This document shows, piece after piece, positions 36,858 through 44,068 of a DNA stretch of 64,000 nt. Location of the stretch: contig UQRM01000008.1 in assembly GCA_900543485.1 (NCBI GenBank), positions 32,780-96,779 on the forward strand, written 5' to 3'. The stretch's first letter is position 1. Every line of letters starts with the position of its first letter. The notes under the pieces were generated by a model. It saw only the letters and a program-made list of their open reading frames with translations, had not been told where the DNA came from and did not search any database. The stretch comes from an uncultured Eubacterium sp. Lineage in GTDB: Bacteria > Bacillota > Clostridia > Peptostreptococcales > Anaerovoracaceae. Made by a program: the position numbers and the translations under genes.

Positions 36858-37829
36858 TCAAAGCGCTGAAACAGCTTTGAATCCATAGGCTGAGGCCGCG
36901 CTCATCACACCGTCTTTTATGGCTTCTGCCATCACATAGGCGCTGAGATCGCCCAGTGCGTCAGCGTTGACTTCCACCTCTCCTCCGGAAAGGAAAAAGA
37001 TAGTATCACCATCGGCTGAAGAATGCACTGGTTTTATAGCCGAAGCATAACCGTCGTGGCACATGGATGCCAGCTTGGCGCACTGATCCTTCGTAAGCTT
37101 GCCATTGGTCACGACACATCCGATGGTAGTGTTGCCGGAAAAAACATCCTTTTGCCTGCCAATATCCTTCCACATGTGAAAACGCGTATTGTCCAGCTTT
37201 TTCCCATCCTCAGTCAGCATCCCGGCTATCTGCTCCCCCGTATCTACGTCATATATGTCTCCCAGACTGTTGACAGCTACTACCGCCCCTACCTTCAAAT
37301 CGCCTATCTGCAGCGCGTAAGTCCCCAGCCCGCTTTTCATCGCTCTTTCCATCTCCATGAATTTGCCTACCGTGGCGCCTGTTCCTGCTCCGAAATTGCC
37401 GCTTTGCGGCCTGTTGTTCTCGGAATCCACACATGCTGCATAGCCCATCTTCGCATCAGGCCTGCACCTGGGATCTCCCACCGTCAAATCAAAGAGACAA
37501 GCAGCAGGGACGATAGGCACATGCCCGATACCGACATCGAAGCCTATTTCCCGCTCTTCCAGATATCTCATCACACCGCCGGCGGCATCCAGTCCGAAAG
37601 CGCTTCCTCCTGAAAGCAGCACCCCATATACTTCCTGGCACGCTTTCTGCGGATCCAACAGATCGGTCTCCCTGCTGGCCGGACCGCCTCCTCTCACGTC
37701 GACGCCGCCTACGGCGCCTTTCTCGCATATGATGACGGTACAACCGCTGCCGCCCTCTGCATCCTGAGCATTTCCGATCCTGAAGCCTTCTATTTCTTCT
37801 ATGGATATCTCCCTGAATATTTCTTTCAT
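36858..37829 (-). CDS. P1-family peptidase/aminohydrolase (DmpA/NylC type)
   Basis: 323 residues. GGSAFGLDAAGGVMRYLEE and NFGAGTGATVGK are characteristic blocks. The self-cleavage site and nucleophile is the threonine in SGNTTIGCVVTNGKLTK (about 236-252), so the chain is expected to split into two subunits. Relatives are aminopeptidases or amide hydrolases such as the nylon-oligomer enzyme NylC; the natural substrate is unknown. It sits between an FNT channel gene and polA with small gaps, though the functional link is unclear. Confidence 0.87.
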   Translation of the reverse strand: MKEIFREISIEEIEGFRIGNAQDAEGGSGCTVIICEKGAVGGVDVRGGGPASRETDLLDPQKACQEVYGVLLSGGSAFGLDAAGGVMRYLEEREIGFDVGIGHVPIVPAACLFDLTVGDPRCRPDAKMGYAACVDSENNRPQSGNFGAGTGATVGKFMEMERAMKSGLGTYALQIGDLKVGAVVAVNSLGDIYDVDTGEQIAGMLTEDGKKLDNTRFHMWKDIGRQKDVFSGNTTIGCVVTNGKLTKDQCAKLASMCHDGYASAIKPVHSSADGDTIFFLSGGEVEVNADALGDLSAYVMAEAIKDGVMSAASAYGFKAVSAL

Positions 37830-37866
37830 GTTCTACCCCACTTTTCTGCCATCCGGTATCCCGTGG

Positions 37867-38688
37867 CTATTTAAGCTTCCTGTAAGTCAGCCAGTAGACG
37901 ATGCCTACGAAGATACCTCCGCCAACTATATTTCCCAAAGTTACGGGCAAAAGATTCCCTATCAGCAGATTTTCCACCGTCAGACCCGAAATATCCAGAT
38001 CCAGCAGCTGTACGAAGGCGTCGTTGGCTGACGCTATCATCCCTGCAGGAATGAAATACATATTGGCCACACTGTGTTCGAAACCCGAAAGAACGAAGAG
38101 GCCGATACAGAAGAATATGGAAAAGATCTTGCTGATGGTCGCCTGTGCTCCCGTAGCCATCCACACTGCCAGACATACCAGCCAGTTACACATTATGCCC
38201 AGCACGAAGGCTCTGCCAAAGTCCAAACTTGTTTTGGAAATGGCTGTCCTGACGGTTATCGCCCCCAGCAGGCCATCGCCACTTTCCAACAGACCGGAAT
38301 AGTTTATCAGCACCGCTATCAGCAATGCGCCTATGAAATTTCCTATGTAAACGATGATCCAGTTTTTCAAAAGGCCGGATATCCTTATCTTCTTGTCCAG
38401 CAGACCTATCAGCATCAGATTGTTCCCCGTGAACAGCTCGGCTCCGCAGAGGACAACCATCATAAGACCGACCGGAAAGACGACAGCCGAGATCAGCTTT
38501 CCCAGCCCGAAAGTGGACGCATCAGCCACCAGATTGAAGGATACCATTGCCGAAGCCTGAGCTCCGAAAGCGATGTACGCTCCCGCCAGAATAGCTAATA
38601 TCAACAGTTTCAACACACCGGAACCCGCCTTTGGCACGGCGGAATCAGACACCTTTTCAAGAATTTCAGCAGACGTTAATGATTTCAA
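37867..38688 (-). CDS. Formate/nitrite transporter family channel (FocA/NirC-like)
   Basis: 273 residues, six membrane segments. Family marks are the N-terminal SAEILEKVSDSAVPKA, FTGNNLMLIG after the second helix and GIMCNWLVCLAVWMATGAQ around the central constriction. The pentameric channel passes formate, nitrite or hydrosulfide; which one cannot be read here. An anaerobe with a glycyl radical enzyme could export formate. The start codon is TTG at 38688 with AAGGAG 10 bases upstream; no ATG fits. Confidence 0.88.
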   Translation of the reverse strand: MKSLTSAEILEKVSDSAVPKAGSGVLKLLILAILAGAYIAFGAQASAMVSFNLVADASTFGLGKLISAVVFPVGLMMVVLCGAELFTGNNLMLIGLLDKKIRISGLLKNWIIVYIGNFIGALLIAVLINYSGLLESGDGLLGAITVRTAISKTSLDFGRAFVLGIMCNWLVCLAVWMATGAQATISKIFSIFFCIGLFVLSGFEHSVANMYFIPAGMIASANDAFVQLLDLDISGLTVENLLIGNLLPVTLGNIVGGGIFVGIVYWLTYRKLK

Positions 38689-38717
38689 TTCGATATTTCT
38701 CCTTCCTTATATCATCT

Positions 38718-38734
38718 GTCCGATAGGATCGGAC
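38718..38734. repeat. Inverted repeat upstream of the FNT channel gene
   Basis: GTCCGAT-AGG-ATCGGAC, perfect 7-bp arms, followed on the minus strand within a few bases by ATATAAG, a possible -10 box. A candidate operator; there is no plus-strand gene for it to terminate. Confidence 0.5.
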
Positions 38735-38741
38735 TTTTATC

Positions 38742-38786
38742 ACAAAAAAATACCCGAACGGCACTGATATGCCGAACAGGTATTTA
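38742..38786 (-). terminator. Terminator of htpG
   Basis: AAATACC...CGGCA pairs with TGCCG...GGTATTT (four central mismatches) followed by TTTTTTTGTG on the minus strand, 18 bases after the stop. Confidence 0.78.
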
Positions 38787-38803
38787 TTATATCATATCGC
38801 TGA

Positions 38804-40708
38804 CTACTTTGTCATCAATTCGCATATGGCGTTGGAAAATGCCACCGGATCCTCCACAGGCAAGCCTTCTATCAACAGGGCCTGATCATAGAGAAGTTCA
38901 GCGTACTTTTTCACCATATCCTTGTCAGTCTCATAGCACTTCCTGAGAGCTTCCATCACCGGATGTTTGGCGTTTATCTCCAGGACGCGCTCCGCCTTGA
39001 CCTTTTCGTCCACCGGCATGGAATTGAGTACCTTTTCCATTTCGATGGAAAGCCCGCCTTTCGCCGTGAGGCAAACCGGATGACTCTTGAGTCTCTGAGA
39101 AAGTCTCACTTCGGAAACTTTTCCGTCCAGCGCCTCTTTCATGAATCCCAGCATGTCCTTGCTTTCCTCGGCCTGTTTTTCGGCAGCTTCCTTCTCTTCC
39201 TTGCTCTCTTCCACGTCCAGATCCTCTGCTGATACGGAACGGAATTCCTTCTCGTCATACTCTCTCATCATCTGCAGCGCGAACTCATCCACATCGTCGG
39301 TCAGGTACAATATTTCGTATCCTTTATCCTTCAGCAGCTCCGTCTGCGGCAGCTTGTCTATCTTATCAGTTGTCTCTCCCGACGCGTAATATATGTGTTT
39401 TTGGTCAGGCTTCATCCTGCTGACGTATTCGGAAAGGGTGACAAGATCTTTCTCTGTGGATGAGTAGAACATCACCAGATCCTGCAGCTTTTCCTTATTG
39501 ACTCCAAATCCGTCATAGAGTCCGTATTTAAGCTGCAGACCGAAATCCTTGAAGAACTTCACATATTTTTCTCTGTCGGTCTTGAGCATGGCGAGCAGCT
39601 CGCTCTTTATCTTCTTTTCCAGCCTCTGAGCGATAGCCTTGAGCTGCCTGTCATGCTGAAGCATTTCCCTGGAAATATTGAGAGACAGATCCTGGGAATC
39701 CACCAGTCCCTTGACGAAGCTGAAATAATCAGGCAGCAGATCCGGGCATTTATCCATGATCAGGACGCCTGATGAGTAAAGCTGCAGCCCCTTTTCAAAA
39801 TCCTTGGTATAATAATTGTACGGCGCCTTGCCCGGTATGAACAGCAGAGCCGTATAGCTGACTACGCCCTCCACATCGGTATGGATGACCTTTGCCGGAT
39901 CGGTATAATCGTAGAACTTGTCTTTGTAAAAGTTATTGTAATCCTCTTCTGTTATCTCGCTCTTGGTCTTCTTCCACAGCGGCACCATGCTGTTGAGGGT
40001 CTCCAGCTCGCTGTAGGTCTCATATTCCTGGTCTTCCGGTTTCTTCTCCTCGTCTCCCGGCTTGATACGGTGTTTCTCCACCATCATCTGTATCGGATAT
40101 CTGATGTAATCCGAATACTTGGTCACCAGACCTTTTATCTTATAAGTATCCAGATATTCGCTGTATCTCTCGTCATCAGTATCCTCTTTGAGCTTCAGAG
40201 TTATCTCAGTGCCGTTACCATCCTTCTCAGCCTCCGTTATGGTATAACCGTCGGCGCCGGAGGATTCCCACAGATATGCCTGCTCCTCGCCATAAGCTCT
40301 GCTGAGCACGCTGACCCTGTCGCTGACCATGAAGGCCGAGTAAAAGCCAACGCCGAACTGACCTATGATATCTATCTCATCCTTGTTGTCCATCTCAGAC
40401 TTGAAGTCGAGAGAACCGCTCTTGGCGATGGTACCCAGGTTCTTTTCCAGCTCCTCTCTGGTCATCCCCATGCCATTATCGATTATCTTCAGTGTCCTGT
40501 TCTCAGTATCGGCTTCTATCCTGATAGAAAAGTCATCTCTGGATATGCCTGTGTCACCCTCTGTCAGGCTGTGATAATACAGCTTGTCTATGGCGTCGCT
40601 GGCATTGGAAATAAGCTCTCTGAGGAATATCTCTTTATGGGTATAGATCGAATTGATCATCAAATCTAACAGTCTCTTTGATTCCGCCTTGAATTGTTTT
40701 TTGGCCAT
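38804..40708 (-). CDS. htpG: Hsp90-family chaperone HtpG
   Basis: About 634 residues from the ATG at 40708, which has AAGGAGAGATTTGAA upstream and matches the family start; an in-frame ATG at 40741 lies inside the CIRCE operator and is rejected. The ATP-binding blocks are [41 protein letters not shown] and [14 protein letters not shown]. The middle domain has [12 protein letters not shown] and [13 protein letters not shown]. The protein folds clients in the cytoplasm after stress. Transcription should be controlled by HrcA through the CIRCE box. Confidence 0.96.
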   Translation of the reverse strand: MAKKQFKAESKRLLDLMINSIYTHKEIFLRELISNASDAIDKLYYHSLTEGDTGISRDDFSIRIEADTENRTLKIIDNGMGMTREELEKNLGTIAKSGSLDFKSEMDNKDEIDIIGQFGVGFYSAFMVSDRVSVLSRAYGEEQAYLWESSGADGYTITEAEKDGNGTEITLKLKEDTDDERYSEYLDTYKIKGLVTKYSDYIRYPIQMMVEKHRIKPGDEEKKPEDQEYETYSELETLNSMVPLWKKTKSEITEEDYNNFYKDKFYDYTDPAKVIHTDVEGVVSYTALLFIPGKAPYNYYTKDFEKGLQLYSSGVLIMDKCPDLLPDYFSFVKGLVDSQDLSLNISREMLQHDRQLKAIAQRLEKKIKSELLAMLKTDREKYVKFFKDFGLQLKYGLYDGFGVNKEKLQDLVMFYSSTEKDLVTLSEYVSRMKPDQKHIYYASGETTDKIDKLPQTELLKDKGYEILYLTDDVDEFALQMMREYDEKEFRSVSAEDLDVEESKEEKEAAEKQAEESKDMLGFMKEALDGKVSEVRLSQRLKSHPVCLTAKGGLSIEMEKVLNSMPVDEKVKAERVLEINAKHPVMEALRKCYETDKDMVKKYAELLYDQALLIEGLPVEDPVAFSNAICELMTK

Positions 40709-40730
40709 TTCAAATCTCTCCTTCCGATTA

Positions 40731-40757
40731 TTAGCACTCATATTGTTTGAGTGCTAA
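40731..40757. promoter_or_regulatory. CIRCE element (HrcA operator) of htpG
   Basis: TTAGCACTC, 9 bases, GAGTGCTAA: an exact match to the CIRCE consensus. It overlaps the predicted transcription start of htpG. Confidence 0.97.
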
Positions 40758-40761
40758 TAAC

Positions 40762-40790
40762 ATAATACGACGTTTTTCGATGAAAATCAA
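40762..40790 (-). promoter_or_regulatory. Promoter of htpG
   Basis: On the minus strand TTGATT, a 17-base spacer and TATTAT. The CIRCE element begins 5 bases downstream of the -10 box. Confidence 0.8.
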
Positions 40791-40814
40791 GTGGTATTGG
40801 AAATTTTTTATCCC

Positions 40815-40848
40815 GACGGCGCAAAAAACAGCCTGTACCGCTGCCGTC
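40815..40848 (-). terminator. Possible terminator of the MocR gene
   Basis: GACGGC / GCCGTC outer pairs and CAGC/GCTG inner pairs with TTTTTTG inside the structure on the minus strand. Weak and overlapping the stop codon. Confidence 0.4.
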
Positions 40849-42256
40849 ACCGCAGTTCCCAGACCTCCGCCAGTTTTTCCATGACGGGCTCCAACGCATC
40901 CGCCGGGATCGTCGGGAATCCCAGCAGCAACTGATTGGCCGGACAGTTTTCACGGCATACATACAAAGCTCGCGTATCATAGAGACGTATCCCTGCCGCT
41001 TCCGCTCTTTCCAGAAGCTGATCCAGCGAAAAACGGCTCTCCACTTCCATCAGTATGTGTATCCCTGCGTCTCCGCCGGATATCTTCACTTTACCGCCCA
41101 TCACCCTTTCAGCGGTTTCCATGAGGATATTCAGCTTTCTCCTGTAGGTAGTCCTGAGCCTGTTGATATGACGCTGATAACTGCCGGAGGCGATGAAATC
41201 GGCCAGGGTCAGCTGGTGAAGAGTATTGACCTGGCTGTTGTATCGCTGGTAATATCCCATGAACCGCTCCATCAGCTCCTGAGGGAACACGATATAGGCT
41301 GTCCGCATCACGGGAGCAAGAGACTTGGAAAAAGTCCCTGTATATATGGTCCTTCCACGGGTGTCCAGAGCCTGCATGGCCGGTATGGGATTAGTCAAAT
41401 ACCTCAGCTCACTGTCATAGTCGTCCTCGATCACGTATGAATCCGTATCCTCGGCCCACTGAAGCAATTGCCGTCTCTTGGCGATGGACGTTACAGCCCC
41501 TGTGGGAAACTGATGGGAAGGTGTCACATAAAGAAGAGCTGAGCTGAGAGCTCCAAGAGGTTCCAACACTATACCGTCTTCTTCCACAGGGACCGGATCG
41601 ATCTCATATCTGTGGTTCTCAAATACCTTTCTGATACCGTCATAACCCGGTTCCTCCATGATGAACCGCTTGCGGCCTCCCTCAAACATATTTGCTATCA
41701 TCTCCATGGAATGCTGCTGACCGCTGGTGATGACGATCTGAGACGGATCGCACTCCACATCCCTGGCAGCCCTCAGATACCTGGCGATCTCCCGGCGGAG
41801 AGAAAGTTCTCCTGTTCTGTCGGGATATCTCATGACACCGGCCGCCTCCATCTGGCTCAGCGCATTGTTAAGGCTCCTCCTCCACTGTTTGTACGGAAAC
41901 ACGCTGTTGTCCATAGAACCATAGGAAAAATCGTATCTCACATGAAGCTGATCCTTTCTTTCCTCATCGCCATCTCTGGCGCACTCGCCCGTCTTCTTTT
42001 TCCCTGACCCGAAATTAAGCGGTATGGAGCTGACTACGAATCCACTTCTCGGCTTTGCCTGTATATACCCTTCCGCTGTCAGCTGCTGATACGCTCTGTC
42101 TACTGTGTTGCGGCTCACTGACAGCTCTTCAGCCAGCGACCTTGTAGGCGGCAGTGTCTCGCCTGCTTTCAGAGCACCTGACAATATCTCATCCACCAGC
42201 TCGCTGTATATCTGCTCATACATGGGTTTTTCTCTGCCCTTTTCTACATATATCAC
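40847..42256 (-). CDS. MocR-type regulator (GntR DNA-binding domain fused to aminotransferase fold)
   Basis: 469 residues. The N-terminal winged helix (about 10-75) has LPPTRSLAEELSVSRNTVDR; the rest is a class I aminotransferase domain that binds pyridoxal phosphate. The lysine-bearing loop is TGTFSKSLAPVMRTAYIV (lysine at about 312). SGQQHSMEMIANMF and EDDYDSELRY are also typical. MocR proteins sense PLP or amino compounds and usually act on the gene divergent to them. Here that is a PPOX-fold flavin or PLP-related protein 134 bases away. Confidence 0.92.
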   Translation of the reverse strand: MIYVEKGREKPMYEQIYSELVDEILSGALKAGETLPPTRSLAEELSVSRNTVDRAYQQLTAEGYIQAKPRSGFVVSSIPLNFGSGKKKTGECARDGDEERKDQLHVRYDFSYGSMDNSVFPYKQWRRSLNNALSQMEAAGVMRYPDRTGELSLRREIARYLRAARDVECDPSQIVITSGQQHSMEMIANMFEGGRKRFIMEEPGYDGIRKVFENHRYEIDPVPVEEDGIVLEPLGALSSALLYVTPSHQFPTGAVTSIAKRRQLLQWAEDTDSYVIEDDYDSELRYLTNPIPAMQALDTRGRTIYTGTFSKSLAPVMRTAYIVFPQELMERFMGYYQRYNSQVNTLHQLTLADFIASGSYQRHINRLRTTYRRKLNILMETAERVMGGKVKISGGDAGIHILMEVESRFSLDQLLERAEAAGIRLYDTRALYVCRENCPANQLLLGFPTIPADALEPVMEKLAEVWELR

Positions 42257-42287
42257 TCCTGCCTCCTTTTGGCGCGCTGTCTGTCCG

Positions 42288-42329
42288 GGACTTTGGCACC
42301 TGAAAAAAGTCCGTATCTGGCTCTTTTTT
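42288..42329. promoter_or_regulatory. Candidate MocR operator region
   Basis: Two overlapping symmetric elements lie between the divergent genes: GGACTTT-N11-AAAGTCC (42288-42312) and AAAAAAGTCC-N6-GGCTCTTTTTT (42303-42329, imperfect). Paired or repeated sites are normal for dimeric MocR regulators. Confidence 0.45.
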
Positions 42330-42390
42330 ATGATCCAGTTTTATTGTATCCTTATCTCATCAAAACCACAAGATGAAAAGGAGGAGACCT

Positions 42391-42861
42391 ATGGAAAAAG
42401 ATATGAGACGAAACGAAAAGGCCATATCACGCGACGAATGCGTCCAGGTGCTGGATACGGCCGAATACGGAGTCCTTTCCACCGTGAGCACTGACGGCAC
42501 ACCCTACGGGACGCCTCTCAACTTTGTATACTGCGACGGCGCCGTCTATTTCCACTGCGCGCCTGAGGGCCACAAGATAGAGAATATACAGCACAACAGC
42601 AACGCATGTTTCAATGTGGTGGATTCAGTGGTGTTGATGCCTGAGAAATTCAACACACAATATAGATCTGTGACTGTCTTCGGCACCGTTGCGATCGTCG
42701 AAGACAAGAAGGAAAAAATGACCGCTATCACCTCCATCGCTGCGAAGCTGAGCCCTGCTTTCGCTGAGGAAGCCGCCGCATATATCAAGTCAGCTTTCGA
42801 CGACATCCATATACTCAAGCTGACCATAGATCACATGACCGGAAAAGCCACCAGAGAATAG
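42391..42861 (+). CDS. Pyridoxamine 5'-phosphate oxidase-fold protein (NimA-like)
   Basis: 156 residues from the ATG at 42391, with AAAGGAGGAGACCT directly upstream. YGVLSTVSTDGTPYGTPLNF and AVYFHCAPEGHKIENI are marks of the split-barrel flavoprotein group that includes 5-nitroimidazole reductases NimA-J. Members bind FMN, PLP or heme; the activity here is unknown. Divergence from a PLP-binding MocR regulator suggests it responds to vitamin B6 or amino compounds. The DUF4491 gene follows 26 bases later, probably cotranscribed. Confidence 0.86.
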   Translation: MEKDMRRNEKAISRDECVQVLDTAEYGVLSTVSTDGTPYGTPLNFVYCDGAVYFHCAPEGHKIENIQHNSNACFNVVDSVVLMPEKFNTQYRSVTVFGTVAIVEDKKEKMTAITSIAAKLSPAFAEEAAAYIKSAFDDIHILKLTIDHMTGKATRE

Positions 42862-42887
42862 CTGTTCAAGACAGGAGGTAATGTACG

Positions 42888-43214
42888 ATGAACATATGGG
42901 GGATCCTGATCGGGCTGGCAGCCTTTCTTCTCATAGGTATATTCCACCCTATCGTGATAAAATGCGAATATCATTTCGGCGCCAAGATCTGGCCTCTGTT
43001 CCTTGTGGCCGGAGTCCTGTGCTGCGCCGCCTCCCTGCTTGTCTCCAATACCTTCCTGTCTTCGCTTCTGGCAGTACTGGGGTTCACCTGCCTGTGGAGT
43101 ATCCACGAACTGAAGGAACAGGAAAATCGCGTCAGAAAAGGCTGGTTCCCCGCAAATCCCCGCAGGAAAGGCTGTGACGCGACGGATCTGAAGACCACAG
43201 ATAAAGATGAATAA
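42888..43214 (+). CDS. DUF4491-family membrane protein
   Basis: 108 residues. Three hydrophobic segments (about 3-22, 33-52 and 55-72) are followed by a basic cytoplasmic tail. GIFHPIVIKCEYHFGAKIWP and ENRVRKGWFPANPRRK are the hallmarks of DUF4491. The function is unknown. AGGAGGTAATGTACG precedes the ATG. Confidence 0.85.
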   Translation: MNIWGILIGLAAFLLIGIFHPIVIKCEYHFGAKIWPLFLVAGVLCCAASLLVSNTFLSSLLAVLGFTCLWSIHELKEQENRVRKGWFPANPRRKGCDATDLKTTDKDE

Positions 43215-43219
43215 TGTTG

Positions 43220-43261
43220 AAAGAGGATGTGGCGCTGCTTCATCCTCTTTGTTCTTTTTGC
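43220..43261 (+). terminator. Terminator of the PPOX-DUF4491 operon
   Basis: AAAGAGGATG / CATCCTCTTT, a perfect 10-bp stem followed by GTTCTTTTTG. Confidence 0.82.
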
Positions 43262-43349
43262 GATTCCTTACCTGCACAGTCCCCATATCTACGTATAATA
43301 GTAAACGGTCTATCGCCTTCATTGTTTTCCCAAAATATTCCTTTTATGA

Positions 43350-43378
43350 TTGTATTTCCCAAACACAAAGGTTATAAT
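43350..43378 (+). promoter_or_regulatory. Promoter of the toxin mRNA
   Basis: TTGTAT, a 17-base spacer and TATAAT. The predicted start near 43385 gives a leader of about 93 bases. Confidence 0.8.
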
Positions 43379-43441
43379 ATCGTTATACCGATGGAAAACC
43401 CTGTCTGATATGTTTAATAAGGCAGCCGCTTGAACGTGCTT

Positions 43442-43473
43442 CCACCTGCTCCGAGTCTTGTGCGGGGAGGTGG
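43442..43473 (+). promoter_or_regulatory. Hairpin that hides the toxin ribosome binding site
   Basis: CCACCTGCTCCG (43442-43453) pairs with CGGGGAGGTGG (43463-43473) across a 9-base loop, with one bulged base. The second arm contains the entire Shine-Dalgarno sequence GGGGAGG, so translation is blocked unless the leader refolds. Confidence 0.75.
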
Positions 43474-43477
43474 TAAT

Positions 43478-43561
43478 ATGAGTACATACGAAGAATTAAT
43501 GATTATGCTGACAATGATTCTCATAGTCGTTACCACTCTGAGTATTAAATATAAAAAATAG
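43478..43561 (+). CDS. Type I toxin peptide, putative holin-like (TxpA/Hol_Tox-type)
   Basis: 27 residues, too short for routine gene calling. It begins MSTYEELMIML, continues with an unbroken hydrophobic helix (about 8-21) and ends in a short basic tail (IKYKK). The MSTYE start followed by a hydrophobic helix is shared with TxpA/BsrG-like membrane toxins of Bacillus and the putative holin-like toxin family. Such peptides depolarise or damage the membrane when unrepressed. The Shine-Dalgarno site GGGGAGGTGG is strong but buried in a leader hairpin. A convergent antisense RNA covers the 3' end. The peptide is shorter than TxpA. Confidence 0.8.
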   Translation: MSTYEELMIMLTMILIVVTTLSIKYKK

Positions 43562-43646
43562 CCGTTCAGCTCTGGCAAAGTTAACGACTATTCTTTAGTT
43601 TGAACTTTCCGGGCAGGTGGTACAGGCACCTTCCGGCTGTCTTGTT
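43553..43646 (-). ncRNA. Antisense antitoxin RNA
   Basis: About 94 bases, from a promoter at 43653-43681 to a hairpin AATAGTCGTT / AACGGCTATT (43583-43592 with 43557-43566) followed by TTTTTT. It runs towards the toxin gene and overlaps its last codons. Its 5' half carries the complement of two direct repeats shared with the toxin leader, including UACCACCU, which can pair with the toxin Shine-Dalgarno region. The shared hairpin also works as the toxin mRNA terminator. Confidence 0.72.
43611..43645. repeat. Direct repeats shared with the toxin leader
   Basis: GGGCAGGTGGTA (43611-43622) repeats GGGGAGGTGGTA (43464-43475). CACCTTCCGGCTGTCTTGT (43627-43645) repeats CACCTGCTCCGAGTCTTGT (43443-43461) with small changes. 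The order of the two repeats is swapped between the sites, and the pair lies exactly at the 5' end of the antisense RNA. Confidence 0.75.
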
Positions 43647-43652
43647 AAGTAT

Positions 43653-43681
43653 ATTATAAGCGGATGCGTATTCAAAGTCAA
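43653..43681 (-). promoter_or_regulatory. Promoter of the antisense RNA
   Basis: On the minus strand TTGACT, a 17-base spacer and TATAAT; closer to consensus than the toxin promoter, as expected for an antitoxin made in excess. Confidence 0.83.
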
Positions 43682-43740
43682 TAAAAACACCCTCCACAAA
43701 ATCTGTACAGAAATGACTTCCCCATCCCCAAAAGCATCGC

Positions 43741-43947
43741 AAAAAAAATCCCGACATGCCGTCAAGGATATAATTCACGCCCTATCTTGTAATAGGGGGG
43801 TGCCCTGTTCCTGCTTCTGTCTTCCGCTCGATGACGGCCTGACATAGGCTTGCCGAAAACTCCGGGCTCCCAATGTCGTCATGTAGGTTGAATTACAACA
43901 CCTTGTCGCACATCTCAGGATAATTTTATCGCTGTCGATTCTTCCTG
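43741..43947 (-). ncRNA. Candidate small RNA of about 207 bases
   Basis: A stretch without a credible gene, framed on the minus strand by a promoter (43954-43981) and a hairpin terminator (43749-43769: ATCCTTGAC / GTCGGGAT) followed by eight T. Internal pairing includes GGUGUUG/CAACC, GACAUUGG/CCUAUGUC enclosing CCG/CGG, and CCUAU/AUAGG. I do not recognise the family. It starts upstream of the antitoxin promoter on the same strand and stops before it, so it is a separate transcript. Confidence 0.5.
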
Positions 43948-43953
43948 TTATTA

Positions 43954-43981
43954 ATTATAAAACATTATACGCTAATTTCAA
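43954..43981 (-). promoter_or_regulatory. Promoter of the second candidate small RNA
   Basis: On the minus strand TTGAAA, a 16-base spacer and TATAAT; another TATAAT lies at 43964-43969 but has only a poorly spaced -35. Confidence 0.65.
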
Positions 43982-44011
43982 GAGGGTAATTTCAATTTGC
44001 CTATTCAAACC

Positions 44012-44058
44012 TTCTATCAGGCTGCTGTGCGGTCGATCCTCACAGACAGCCTGATAGA
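44012..44058. terminator. Long hairpin after the ABC exporter operon
   Basis: TTCTATCAGGCTG / CAGCCTGATAGAA plus TGTG/CACA inside: about 17 bp with a small bulge. It lies 10 bases past the permease stop, where a terminator is expected, but neither side has a good T-tract. Confidence 0.5.
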
Positions 44059-44068
44059 AATGATATCA

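Noticed and set aside
40709-40741. Upstream ATG for htpG at 40741
   Set aside because: It lies within the CIRCE element and at the predicted transcript start; the ATG at 40708 has a clear ribosome binding site and the family start.
43581-43778. 65-codon minus-strand frame across the antitoxin promoter
   Set aside because: It would run through a strong terminator and a promoter, has no ribosome binding site and no family pattern.
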